Shown: one piece after another, positions 25,044-35,325 of the stretch
How the letters are laid out: every line of letters starts with the position of its first letter
How positions within the stretch are numbered: position 1 is the stretch's first letter
Assembly: GCF_022539505.1 (NCBI RefSeq)
Contig: NC_061510.1
Location: forward strand, 276,912,330 to 276,976,329
Source of the DNA: Lolium rigidum
Taxonomy: Eukaryota; Streptophyta; Magnoliopsida; Poales; Poaceae
DNA: 64,000 bases
Direction: 5' to 3'
The notes under the pieces: generated by a model
What the model was told of the DNA's origin: nothing
The model's input: only the letters and a program-made list of their open reading frames with translations
Database searches by the model: none
Position numbers and translations under genes: made by a program

Positions 25044-26441
25044 TTAGCAGTTTCGAGGTAATTTTGCGCGCTTTGCACTAGGAGTAGAAACATTGCCAAC
25101 ACCAATTATTTTACCATTAATAGTAGGAGGTGCAGCAACATGTGAATCATTAGCATTGCTAGTGGTGGTAATAGTCCAAACTTTAGCTACATTTTTCTCT
25201 TTAGCTAGTTTTTCATTTTCTTCTCTATCCCACCTAGCACGCAGTTCGGCCATTAATCTTATATTCTCATTAATTCTAACTTGGATGGCATTTGCTGTAG
25301 TAACAATTTTATTTTCAATATCCCTATTAGGCATAACTTTCGATTTCAAAAGATCAACATCGGAGGCAAGACTATCAACCTTAGAAGCGAGAATATCAAT
25401 TTTATTGAGCTTTTCCTCAACAGATTTGTTAAAGGCAGTTTGTGTACTAATAAATTCTTTAAGCATAGCTTCAAGTCCAGGGGGTGTATTCCTATTATTG
25501 TTGTAAGAATTCCCATAAGAATTAGCATAACCGTTACCATTATTATAAGGATATGGCCTATAGTTATTACTAGAATTGTTCAGATAAGCATTGTTGTTGA
25601 AATTATTATTTTTAATGAAGTTTACATCAACATGTTCTTCTTGGGCAACCAATGAAGCTAACGGAACATTATTAGGATCAACATTAGTCCTATCATTCAC
25701 AAGCATAGACATAATAGCATCAACCTTATCATTCAAGGAAGAGGATTCTTCAACGGAATTTACCTTCTTACCTTGTGGAGCTCTTTCCGTGTGCCATTCA
25801 GAGTAATTAACCATCATATTATCAAGAAGCTTTGTTGCTTCACCAAGAGTGATGGACATAAAGGTACCTCCAGCAGTTGAATCCAATAAATTCCGCGAAG
25901 AAAAATTTAGTCCTGCATAGAAGGTTTGGATGATCATCCAAGTAGTCGATCCATGGGTTGGGCAATTTTTAACCAAAGATTTCATTCTTTCCCAAGCTTG
26001 AGCAACATGTTCATTATATAATTGTTTAAAATTCATTATGCTACTCCTCAAAGATATAGTTTTAGCAGGGGGATAATATCTACCAATAAAAGCATCCTTA
26101 CATTTAGTCCAGGAATCAATACTATTCTTAGGCAGAGATAGCAACCAATCTTTAGCTCTTCCTCTTAATGAAAAAGGAAACAATTTTAATTTTATAATAT
26201 CACCATCTACATCCTTATACTTTTGCATTTCACATAGTTCAACAAAATTATTGAGATGGGCAGCAGCATCATCAGAACTAACACCAGAAAATTGCTCTCG
26301 CATAACAAGATTCGATAAAAGCGAGGTTTAATTTCAAAGAATTCCGCTTGTAGTAGCAGGTGGAGCAATAGGTGTGCATAAGAAATCATTATTATTTGTG
26401 GTAGTGAAGTCACACAACTTAGTATTTTCAGGGGTGGCCAT
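25044..26441 (-). pseudogene. Element D gag
   Basis: Gag forms the retrotransposon particle. The likely start is at 26441 (ATGGCCACCCC). One extra base near 26345 (ACAAGCGG against ACAGCGG in C) shifts the frame, after which a 419-residue frame runs from 26303 to 25044. The retrotransposon Gag domain lies in the first 150 residues of that frame. It is followed by an Asn-rich linker (about 230-275) and a heptad-like coiled-coil segment (EEKLNKIDILASKVDSLASD). No CCHC zinc knuckle is visible. The frame stops at LPRNC because of one extra base near 25060; without it, translation would continue towards the protease as a single polyprotein. Confidence 0.85.
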
Positions 26442-26668
26442 TTTAGCGAGTAGTAAATAAAACAAACTAGATAAAGTAAATGCAAGTAAACTAATTTTTT
26501 TGTGTTTTTGATATAGAGTGCAAGACGAGTAAATAAAGTAAAGCTAGCAACTAATTTTTTTGTGTTTTGATATAATGCAGCAAACAAAGTAGTAAATAAA
26601 ATAAAGCAAGACAAAAACAAAGTAAAGAGATTGGGAAGTGGAGACTCCCCTTGCGGCGTGTCTTGATC

Positions 26669-26686
26669 TCCCCGGCAACGGCGCCA
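26669..26686 (-). promoter_or_regulatory. Element D primer-binding site (tRNA-Asp type)
   Basis: The minus strand reads TGGCGCCGTTGCCGGGGA, 11 bp inside the 5' LTR, exactly as in element C. Confidence 0.75.
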
Positions 26687-26697
26687 GAAAATATGCT

Positions 26698-28280
26698 TGA
26701 TGGCGTGTATTTCACACGTTCGTTGGGAACCCCAAGAGGAAGGTATGATGCGCACAGCAGCAAGTTTTTCCTCAGAAAGAAACCAAGGTTTATCGAACCA
26801 GGAGGAGCCAAGAAGCACGTTGAAGGTTGATGGCGGCGGGATGTAGTGCGGCGCAACACCAGGGATTCCGGCGCCAACGTGGAACCTGCACAACACAATC
26901 CAAAGTACTTTGCCCCAACGAAACAGTGAGGTTGTCAATCTCACCGGCTTGCTGTAACAAAGGATTAACCGTATTGTGTGGAAGATGATTGTTTGCAGAG
27001 AAAAACAGTAAAACAAGTATTGCAGCAGATTTGTATTTCAGTATAAAAGAATGGACCGGGGTCCACAGTTCACTGGAGGTGTCTCTCCCATAAGATAAAA
27101 GAATGTTGGGTGAATAAATTACAGTCGGGCAATTGACAAATAGAGAGGGCATAACAATGCACATACATGTCATGATAAGTATAGTGAGATTTAATTGGGC
27201 ATTACGACAAAGTACATAGACCGCCATCCAATCGCATCTATGCCTAAAAAGTCCACCTTCGGGTTATCATCCGAACCCCTTCCGGTATTAAGTTGCAAAG
27301 CAACGAGACAATTGCATTAAGTATGGTGCGTAATGTAATCAATAACTACATCCTTAGACATAGCATCAATGTTTTATCCCTAGTGGCAACAGCACAACAC
27401 AACCTTAGAACTTTTCGTCACTCGTCCCGGTGTCAATGCGGGCATGAACCCACTATCGAGCATAAATACTCCCTCTTGGAGTTAAGAGCAAAAACTTGGC
27501 CAGAGCCTCTACTAATAACGGAGAGCATGCAAGATCATAAACAACACATAGGTAATAACTTGATAATTAACATAACATGGTATTCTCTATCCATCGGATC
27601 CCGACAAACACAACATAGAGTATTACGGATAGATGATCTTGATCATGTTAGGCAGCTCACAAGATCCAACAATGAAGCACAATGAGGAGAAGACAACCAT
27701 CTAGCTACTGCTATGGACCCATAGTCCAGGGGTGAACTACTCACTCATCACTCCGGAGGCGACCATGGCGGTGAAGAGTCCTCCGGGAGATGAATCCCCT
27801 CTCCGGCAGGGTGCCGGAGGAGATCTCCAGAATCCCCCGAGATGGGATTGGCGGCGGCGTCTCAGTAAGGTTTTCCGTATCGTGGTTTTTCGCCTTGGGG
27901 TTTTCGCGACGGAGGCTTTAAGTAGGCGGAAGGGCAACGTGGGGGGCCACACGAGGGCCCCACACCATAGGTCGGCGCGGCCAAGACCTGGGCCGCGCCG
28001 CCCTATGGTGGCGGCCCCTCGTGGCCCCACTTCGACTCCTCTTCGGTCTTCTGGAAGCTTCGTGGCAAAATAGGACCCTGGGCGTTGATTTCGTCCAATT
28101 CCGAGAATATTTCGTTACTAGGATTTCGAAACCAAAAACAGCGAGAAAACAGACAAGCGGCTCTTCGGCATCTTGTTAATAGGTTAGTTCCGGAAAATGC
28201 ACGAATATGACATAAAGTGTGCATAAAACATGTAGATATCATCAATAATGTGGCATGGAACATAAGAAATTATCGATACG
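26698..28280 (-). repeat. Element D 5' LTR, cut by the assembly gap
   Basis: Starts TGATGGCGTG and runs 1583 bp to CGATACG, where the N gap begins. Comparison with the 3' LTR shows that about 15-20 bp are missing. Confidence 0.9.
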
Positions 28281-28380
28281 NNNNNNNNNNNNNNNNNNNN
28301 NNNNNNNNNNNNNNNNNNNNNNNNNNNNNNNNNNNNNNNNNNNNNNNNNNNNNNNNNNNNNNNNNNNNNNNNNNNNNNNN
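28281..28380. other. Assembly gap (100 N)
   Basis: Exactly 100 N, a conventional placeholder, so the true length is unknown. It breaks the sequence at the end of the D 5' LTR. What follows does not continue element C, so an unknown amount of DNA is missing. Confidence 0.99.
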
Positions 28381-28832
28381 GAGGCCGGCCACCCCCTCCC
28401 AAACCCTAGCCGCCCCCTCTCCTCCATATCTCCCGCGTAGCTTTAGCGAAGCTCCGCCGGAGTTCTTCACCGCCACCGACACCACGCCGTCGTGCTTCGT
28501 CGGATTCAAGAGGAGCTACTACTTCCGCTGCCCGCCGGAACGGGGAGGTGGACGTCGTCTTCATCAACAACCGAACGTGTGACCGAGTACGGAGGTGCTT
28601 GCCCGTTCGTGGCGCCGGAACCGATCGTGATCAAGATCTTCTACGCGCTTTTGCAAGCGGCAAGTGAACGTCTACCGCAGCAACAAGAGCCTCATCTTGT
28701 AGGCTTTGGAGTCACTTCAAGGGTGACACTCGATACCCCCTCGTTGCTACCGTCTTCTAGATTGCATCTTGGCTTGGATTGCGTGTTCGCGGTAGGAAAA
28801 TTTTTGTTTTCTATGCAACGTTATCCTACAGC
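28381..28832 (+). mobile_element. Fragment of another LTR (copia-like 3' end)
   Basis: GC-rich sequence passing into GGTAGGAAAATTTTTGTTTT and ending ATCCTACA, next to the 3' LTR of C. The TAGGAAAATTTTTGTTTYC...ACA ending is characteristic of BARE/Angela-type copia LTRs in my recollection. The upstream part, and any relation to C, is lost in the gap. It is not C internal sequence. No gene is recognised. Confidence 0.5.
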
Positions 28833-30435
28833 CGATACGTCTCCGACGTATCGATAATTTCTTATGTTCTATGCCATATTATTGATGATATCTACATGTT
28901 TTATGCACACTTTATGTCATATTCGTGCATTTTCTCGGAACTAACCTATTAACAAGATGCCGAAGAGCCGATTGTTGTTTTCTGCTGTTTTTGGTTTCAG
29001 AAATCCTAGTAACGAAATATTTTCGGAATTGGACGAAATCAACGCCCAGGGTCCTATTTTGCCACGAAGCTTCCAGAAGACCGAAAGGGATACGAAGTGA
29101 GGCGACGAGGCGCCGCCACCATAGGGCCGCGCGGCCAGAGGGGGGCCCGCGCCGCCCTATGGTGTGGGCCCCTCGTCGCCCTCCGACTCGCCCTTCCGCC
29201 TACTTATAGCCTCCGTCGCGAAAACCCCAGAACGAAGAACCACGATACGGAAAACCTTCCAGAGACGCCGCCGCCGCCAATCCCATCTCGGGGGATTCTG
29301 GAGATCTCCTCCGGCACCCTGCCGAAGAGGGGATTCATCTCCCGGAGGACTCTTCACCGCCATGGTCGCCTCCGGAGTGATGAGTGAGTAGTTCACCCCT
29401 GGACTATGGGTCCATAGCAGTAGCTAGATGGTTGTCTTCTCCTCATTGTGCTTCAATTGTTGGATCTTGTGAGCTGCCTAACATGATCAAGATCATCTAT
29501 CTGTAATGCTATATGTTGTGTTTGTCGGGATCCGATGGATAGAGAATACCATGTTATGTTAATTATCAAGTTATTACCTATGTGTTGTTTATGATCTTGC
29601 ATGCTCTCCGTTATTAGTAGAGGCTCGGCCAAGTTGATGCTAGTAACTCCAAGAGGGAGTATTTATGCTCGATAGTGGGTTCATGTCTCCGTGAATGCGG
29701 GGAGTGACGAAACCCCTAAGGTTATGGATGTGCTTGTTGCCACTAGGGATAAAACATTGATGCTATGTCCGAGGATGTAGTTATTGATTACATTACGCGC
29801 AATACTTAATGCAATTGTCTGTTGTTAGCAACTTAATACTGGAGGGGGTTCGGATGATAACTCTGAAGGTGGACTTTTTAGGCATAGATGCGAGTTGGAT
29901 GGCGGTCTATGTACTTTGTCGTAATTCCCAATTAAATCTCACTCGTACTTATCATGACATGTATGTGCATTGTTATGCCCTCTCTATTTGTCAATTGCCC
30001 GACTGTAATTTGTTCACCCAACATGCTTTTATCTTATGGGAGAGACACCTCTAGTGAATTGTGGACCCCGGTCCATTCTTTTATACCTGAAATACAAATC
30101 TGTCTGCAATACTTGTTCTTTACTCTGTTTTCTCTGCAAACAATCATCTTCCACACAATACGGTTAATCCTTTGTTACAGACAAGCCGGTGAGATTGACA
30201 ACCTCAACTGTTTCGTTGGGGCAAAGTACTTTGGTTGTGTTGTGCGGGTTCCACGTTGGCGCCGGAATCTCCGGTGTTGCGCCGCACTACATCCCGCCGC
30301 CATCAACCTTCAACGTGCTTCTTGGCTCCTCCTGGTTCGATAAACCTTGGTTTCTTTCTGAGGGAAAACTTGCTGCTGTGCGCATCATACCTTCCTCTTG
30401 GGGTTCCCAACGAACGTGTGAGTTACACGCCATCA
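28833..30435 (+). repeat. Element C 3' LTR
   Basis: Begins CGATACGTCTCCGACGTATC (terminal TG changed to CG) and ends TTACACGCCATCA. The target duplication AAGTG follows at 30436. Confidence 0.9.
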
Positions 30436-31007
30436 AAGTGTAACTTCAAAATTTTCAGCATATAGAGAGGTGTTTTAGTAACATGAAAATTTCTACAACC
30501 ATATTTTCCTCTCTCATAATAACTTTCAGTATCATCATGAGCAAACTCAACAATATAACTATCAAATGAAACATTCTTATCATGAGTCTCATGCATAAAA
30601 TTATTACTACTCCCAACATAAGCATAGTCAATTTTATTAGTTGTAGTGGGAGCAAATTCAACAAAGTAGCTATCATTATTATTCTCATCATCAAATATAG
30701 GAGGCATATTGTAATCATCATTAAATTTACTCTCCATAGTAGGCGGCACCAAAAGACCACTATCATTATAATCATCATAAATAGGAGGCAAAGTATCATC
30801 AAAGAAAATTTTCTCCTCAATGCTTGGGGGACTAAAAAGATCATGCTCATCAAAACCAGCTTCCCCAAGCTTAGAACTTTCTATATCATTAGCAACAATG
30901 GTATTCAAAGTGTTCATACTAATATGTTCCATGGGTTTTTTAATTTTTGCATCAAACCATCCATGTCTTAAATCAGGAAATAGAATAAGAAGCTCATTGT
31001 TGTCCAT
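30436..31007 (-). pseudogene. Element A orphan ORF, N-terminal part (split by element C)
   Basis: Begins MDNNELLILFPDLRHGWFDA at 31007. It is in frame with 17570-17414 once C and one copy of AAGTG are removed, giving about 242 residues. I recognise no known domain. The protein is acidic, with internal repeats: PPI(Y/F)DD occurs twice and DSY(F/I)VEFA occurs twice. SKLGEAGF lies near residue 45 and SYYERGKYGCRNF near residue 165. The C-terminus is hydrophobic, then basic. The ORF occupies the gag position. It is conserved in F and distantly in B. Removing the insertion gives an uninterrupted frame, so it was intact when C inserted. Confidence 0.65.
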
Positions 31008-31089
31008 TATGCCAAACTAGTGTAAACAAGAAACAAAAAGATGCAATTGCAGGATCTAAAGGAAATAGCTTCGAACACTCACACAATGG

Positions 31090-31240
31090 CGCCAGAAAAG
31101 TACTTTTAACTGGGACCGGAGTATGAGTGCCTTTTACCTTTCCTCCCCGGCAACGGCGAGAGAAAAGTGGCTAGTTGCCGGGGTCCGGTGTGTGTGTGCC
31201 GTTTACCTTTCCTCCCCGGCAACGGCGCCAGAAAAGTGCT
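31090..31240 (-). promoter_or_regulatory. Element A primer-binding site with tandem extra copies
   Basis: The working site is minus-strand TGGCGCCGTTGCCGGGGA at 31213-31230, 10 bp inside the 5' LTR. A second copy, CCCCGGCAACGGCGAGAGAA on the plus strand, lies near 31146, in a tandem duplication of about 70 bp that includes TTTACCTTTCCTCCCCGG. A third, ATGGCGCCAGAAAAGTACTT, is at about 31087. Confidence 0.7.
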
Positions 31241-32960
31241 TGATGTCTACGGGTGCTTCTATTCTTGTAGACAGTGTTGGGCCTCCAAGAGCAGAGGTTT
31301 GTAGAACAGCCAGCAAGTTTCCCTTAAGTGGATCACCCAAGGTTTATCGAACTCAGGGAGGAAGAGGTCAAAGATATCCCTCTCATGCAACCCTGCAACC
31401 ACAAAGCAAGAAGTCTCTTGTGTCCCCAACACACCTAATAGGTGCACTAGTTCCGCGAAGAGATAGTGAAATACAGGTGGTATGAATAAATATGAGCAGT
31501 AGTAACGGCGCCGAGAAAAGTGCTTGCTTTGGCGTGTGGTTGATGGTGGTAATATTGCGGGAAGTAAAGATGCGGTAAAACAAGTAAACAAGCAGCGATA
31601 GCGATATTTAGGAACAAGGCCTAGGGATCATACTTTCACTAGTGGACACTCTCAACTTTGATCACATAACAGAATAAATAAATAGATGCTAGACTCTACA
31701 CTCTCTTGTTGGATGATGAACACCACTAAGCTGTGTAGGATTACACGAACCCTCAATGCCGGAGTTAACAAGCTCCACAATATTCAATGTTCATATTTAA
31801 ATAACCTTAGAGTGCATGACAGATCAACATAACCAAACCAAGTACTAACATAGCATGCACACTCGTCACCTTCACGCTACGAAAGGAGGCATAGATCACA
31901 TCAATACCATCATAGCAATAGTTAACTTCATAATCTACAAGAGATCACAATCATAGCCTACGCCAAGTACTACATGATGCACACACTCACCATTACACCG
32001 TGCAGGAGGAATAAACTACTTTAATAACATCACTAGAGTAGCACACAGATAAATTGTGATACAAAACACATTGCAATCATAAAGGGATATAAATAAGCAC
32101 TTCACTATGCCATTCATAACAGTGAATAAGTATTCTGTGAAATATAGCCTAAGAGACCCACACGGTGCACACACTGTCACCTTTACACACGTGGGACAAG
32201 GAGTCTCCGGAGATCACCTAAGTAAAACCCACTTGACTAGCATAATGACATCTAGATTACAAGCATCATCATATGAATCTCAATCATGTAAGGCAGCTCA
32301 TGAGATTATTGTATTGAAGTTCATAGGAGAGAGATGAACCACATAGCTACCGAGTGCAGCCCTTAGCCTCGATGGAGAACTACTCCCTCCTCATGGGAGA
32401 CATCAGCGTTGATGGAGATGGCGGTGGTGTCGATGGAGGAGCCTTCCGGGGGCACTTCCCTGTCCCGGCGGCGTGCCGGAACAGAGACTCCTGTCCCCCG
32501 GATCTTGGCTTCGCGATGGCGGCGGCTCTGGAAGGTTTCTCGTACCGTGGTTTTTCCGTATCGAGGTTTTAGGTCAGGGACCTTTATATAGGCGAAGAGG
32601 CGGCGTCTGAAGGTCAACGAGGCGACGACACACTAGGGGGGCGCGGCCCCCCCTCTGGCCGCGCCGGGCTATCATCTGGGGCCCACAGGGCCCTCCTCTG
32701 GCGGCTCTCGGGTCTTCTGGAAGCTTCGTGGAAAAATAGGATGCTGGGCGTTGATTTCGTCCGATTCCGAGAATATTTCCTTACTAGGATTTCTGAAACC
32801 AAAAACAGCAGAAAACGAGCAATCGGCCCTTCGGCATCTCGTCAATAGGTTAGTTCCGGAAAACGCATAAATATGACATAAAGTATGCATAAAACATGTA
32901 GATATCATCAATAATGTGGCATGGAACATAAGAAATTATCGATACGTCGGAGACGTATCA
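31241..32960 (-). repeat. Element A 5' LTR
   Basis: Begins TGATGTCTACGGGTG and ends GGAGACGTATCA, followed by the target duplication GGCAT (32961-32965). It aligns throughout with 13230-14950. Confidence 0.9.
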
Positions 32961-32965
32961 GGCAT

Positions 32966-34089
32966 CACTTCCTAACATAGAGATGATGCAACACATCTCT
33001 CTTATACTCCACAAGAAAGGGAAAACTCCATGCAATCTTCTATTAAGAATTAACGGAGCATAGCCATAAGTACTTTGACATGATGTTTGAATATCAAATA
33101 TGCTACCTTAAACAAACAAGATCATCACCTTTGTCACGTGACGAACATAGCACATGCATTCACTTTATCCCTAGCGAGGTAGCAAAAGAAAAGGCAAAAC
33201 CCTAATAGGTCATGAATTTGTTGTCACTATTCGATCACTAAAACCATGCTACTCCATCTAATACACACATCGCCCCACACACGCTCTTGCATAGATCTTG
33301 GATCAGACCAAATACTTAAGAACGGGATACATAATATGCATCTATGAATACATCTTACACATAATACGATCAAATCTCATAGCACAGTATCATAGAATAA
33401 GGATCCACCACATATGTATTAGAAATATGGGCATAATCATGTAGGGCAGCTCATATGGCACTAAGAACTATGAAGAACATGAGAGAAATAGATTAAGCTC
33501 TGACACAAATCCGTATTCCAGAGGTGGAGTACTCCCCCTTGATCATGGTGATGATGATGAAGATGTTGGAGAAGGTGGAGATCCCTCCGGTGGTGATCTC
33601 GGCGGAGTTTCTCCCTCCAATATTCTCTGCTGCAGACCTCTATTTTTGTGTTTCTGTCTTCTGCGGCGCTCTCCTCCCGAGAACTCTTCAGGGCCTTATA
33701 TAGTGATTTGTAGGTCAAAATACGTCGATGGGCGAAAGAATCAGATCAATTGGACGATCGAGGGACGAAAGAGGGTGGGAGGACCACCTGACCTATTTTG
33801 GGCCCCAGGCCCATCCAGGTCTCCTCCAAAGCTCTATGGTGATTCTCCCGACGAAAAAGTTACGCTCCAAAAATCTCAGGTCAATTTGACTCCGTATAGG
33901 TCTCTGAAAGTGAAAAATACGGAAAACAGGGTTTTCCTGTTCTGCAGAGTTATAAAGCAAATAAAGGGGATCATTAGTAAATCTCCATAAATCAATGTAA
34001 AACATGTTATTATCATCATATATGTTGCAAATATGTGGGAATTCAATATGATAAAGTATAAAGTTCATGTATGCATTTTACATGCATCA
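32966..34089 (-). repeat. Element B 5' LTR, second part
   Basis: Resumes B at the GGCAT break and aligns with 6030-7577, lacking the 400-bp duplication. It ends ATGCATTTTACATGCATCA at 34089. Confidence 0.85.
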
Positions 34090-34711
34090 TGCGGTTATCC
34101 TGAATGGGTCGACTAGCCCTTCATTCTATGTTGGGCGTTGGTGAAGAGATCGAGTGAGGTGGTGACTGGACTGGGCTACACAGATCTTGACTGGAAACTC
34201 TCGCTCCTTTGGGCCTACCATGTTAGGTACTCCCTCGTCATTAGCCCCCGAGCGCGTCAGGGAATCGCCTCCATCCTTGGATCTTCTGCTTGTAGTCGCT
34301 TTGTTGACTCGCCTGGGAAGTGAGCGGATGGCGGAGAGTCGTCAAGGAACTCCTAAAACAGGTTGAACTTCTAAACTAGTTTTGTCACTTGCCAACGCCC
34401 GGCCTTGTTGATCAAACCGTCTCATGCCCACCACGTGTTTTTGATTCCATCTAGTTCACTAAGTCCAACCAGCATCTTTCAACAGTAGTAATCACATATT
34501 TAATATGTACCTAAATAATCGGTACAAAGGTTACACGCTTATATTTTAGTATTATTTTTTATGTCAAGAGAAAGAACCGATGGAGTTGTCCGAGATATTA
34601 CCTAGGGTGATATGACCTAAGTTCTATCTGAATAGTGCAGATTGATCATCGCTTGTGGATATCCTCACCGGTCCGGCATGTACCCTTTCTTTATATGTCT
34701 ACCTTACGTGT
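34090..34711. other. Intergenic stretch, unassigned
   Basis: The first 250 bp resemble old LTR or intergenic sequence; the rest is unique in this window. No gene is seen. Confidence 0.4.
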
Positions 34712-35325
34712 TGTTGACATGTATAAAGTAGATTGCCTAGCCTTTTCCATCAGTTCGGACTTTTGGTTCAAGTGACTAGTGCATGAAGCTTAACATGGTA
34801 GCAGAGCCCCAGGTCTCGAGTTCAAATCCTGGTTTTCCCAATTTATTCTAAAAATCCCCGCCGTGTGTATCCAGCCTCCCGCTGCCTCTTTCCTGCCGTG
34901 TGTATCTGGCCTTCCGCTACCTCTTTGCCTCTCTACACATGTTGACTTGTCTTCTCGTCTTCCCGTCACACGTGAGAGGGGGTGTTGACATGTATAAAGT
35001 AGATTGCCCAGCCCTTTCCATCAGTTCGGACTTTTGGTTCAAGTGGCTAGTGCATGAAGCTTAACATGGTATCAGAGCCCCAGGTCTTGAGTTCAAATCC
35101 TGGTTTTCCCAATTTATTCTAAAAATTATCTTCTCTCCCCCGCAGCCTCTTGTCGTGTGGCGTGTGGTCCTGGCGCTGCCTCTTTGCCTCTCTACACGTG
35201 TTGACTTTTCTTCTCGTCTTCCCGTCACACGTGAGAGGGGGTGTTGACATGTATAAAGTAGATTGCCTAGCTCTTTCCATCAGTTCGGACTTTTGGTTCA
35301 AGTGGCTAGTGCATGAAGCTTAACA
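34712..35325 (+). mobile_element. Tandem TRIM: LTR-internal-LTR-internal-LTR
   Basis: Three direct repeats of 84 bp (34712-34795, 34983-35066, 35242-35325) each start TGTTGACATGTATAAAGTAG and end GAAGCTTAACA. The first two are followed at once by an initiator-Met-type primer-binding site (TGGTAGCAGAGCC, with one substitution, and TGGTATCAGAGCC). The second and third are preceded by the polypurine tract GTGAGAGGGGG. The internal domains are 187 and 175 bp and non-coding. This is the anatomy of a terminal-repeat retrotransposon in miniature, similar to the SMART group of grasses. Flanks are CGTGT (34707-34711) and CGTGC (35326-35330), a target duplication with one mismatch. Confidence 0.85.
34796..34808 (+). 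promoter_or_regulatory. TRIM primer-binding site, first unit (tRNA-iMet type)
   Basis: TGGTAGCAGAGCC, directly after the first 84-bp LTR. The second unit has the exact TGGTATCAGAGCC at 35067-35079. Confidence 0.7.

Larger units (their letters stand above)
20131..28280 (-). mobile_element. Element D: gag-protease gypsy LTR retrotransposon (Sabrina-like) inserted in C
   Basis: Minus orientation: 3' LTR 20131-21735 (1605 bp), internal 21736-26697, 5' LTR from 26698 to the gap at 28280, lacking only its final bases. The internal domain encodes Gag and an aspartic protease, followed directly by the non-coding 3' domain. No reverse transcriptase, RNase H or integrase can be found, so this copy and probably its family is non-autonomous. 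The left flank is TAAGG; the right flank lies inside the N gap, so the target duplication cannot be checked. The LTRs look very similar to each other, which suggests a recent insertion. Confidence 0.85.
17576..30435 (+). mobile_element. Element C: gypsy LTR retrotransposon inserted in A, hosting D
   Basis: 5' LTR 17576-19176 (1601 bp), 3' LTR 28833-30435 (1603 bp), with exact target duplication AAGTG (17571-17575 and 30436-30440). Removing C restores the reading frame of element A's orphan ORF. The internal domain starts with a tRNA-Asp-type primer-binding site and a gag gene that is cut at 20130 by element D. The rest of C's internal domain is not present between the assembly gap and its 3' LTR. 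Its terminal dinucleotide is TG at the 5' LTR and CG at the 3' LTR. Confidence 0.85.
13230..32960 (-). mobile_element. Element A: non-autonomous gypsy LTR retrotransposon (WHAM/Sabrina-group look), hosting C and D
   Basis: Minus orientation: 3' LTR 13230-14950, internal 14951-17575 continued at 30441-31240, 5' LTR 31241-32960. The target duplication GGCAT (13225-13229 and 32961-32965) is exact. The internal domain, about 3.4 kb without its insertion, holds one orphan ORF next to the primer-binding site and a non-coding 3' domain of about 2.4 kb. Gag, protease, reverse transcriptase and integrase are all absent, so it must have moved with borrowed enzymes. Element F (43800-50666) is the same family in the other orientation, with matching LTR ends (CGTAGACATCA) and internal length. 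Confidence 0.85.
5497..34089 (-). mobile_element. Element B: outer gypsy-like LTR retrotransposon of the nest, non-autonomous
   Basis: B lies on the minus strand. Its 3' LTR is 5497-7577, its internal domain 7578-12816, and its 5' LTR is 12817-13229 continued at 32966-34089 on the far side of inserted element A. A primer-binding site (TGGCGCCGTTGCTGGGG class, tRNA-Asp-like) sits just inside the 5' LTR. The internal domain holds a decayed orphan ORF (12538-11247), a long non-coding 3' part and the solo LTR G. No Gag, reverse transcriptase or integrase reading is visible. The two LTRs have diverged noticeably more than those of A, C, D, E or F, so B is the oldest insertion of the nest. Flanking 5-mers do not form a convincing target duplication. 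Confidence 0.75.

Noticed and set aside
25093..25806. Plus-strand ORFs opposite the D gag
   Set aside because: Antisense shadows of the Asn-rich and coiled-coil part of gag.
28381..28832. Considered as a host gene exon (open plus-strand reading from 28492)
   Set aside because: It ends in a copia-type LTR terminus, has no recognised protein domain, and is bounded by the assembly gap.
34796..34845. tRNA-like sequence (GAGTTCAAATCCTGG) considered as a tRNA gene or SINE head
   Set aside because: No cloverleaf or A-box can be built. The position directly after an 84-bp LTR, and the repeat structure, identify it as the primer-binding region of a TRIM.
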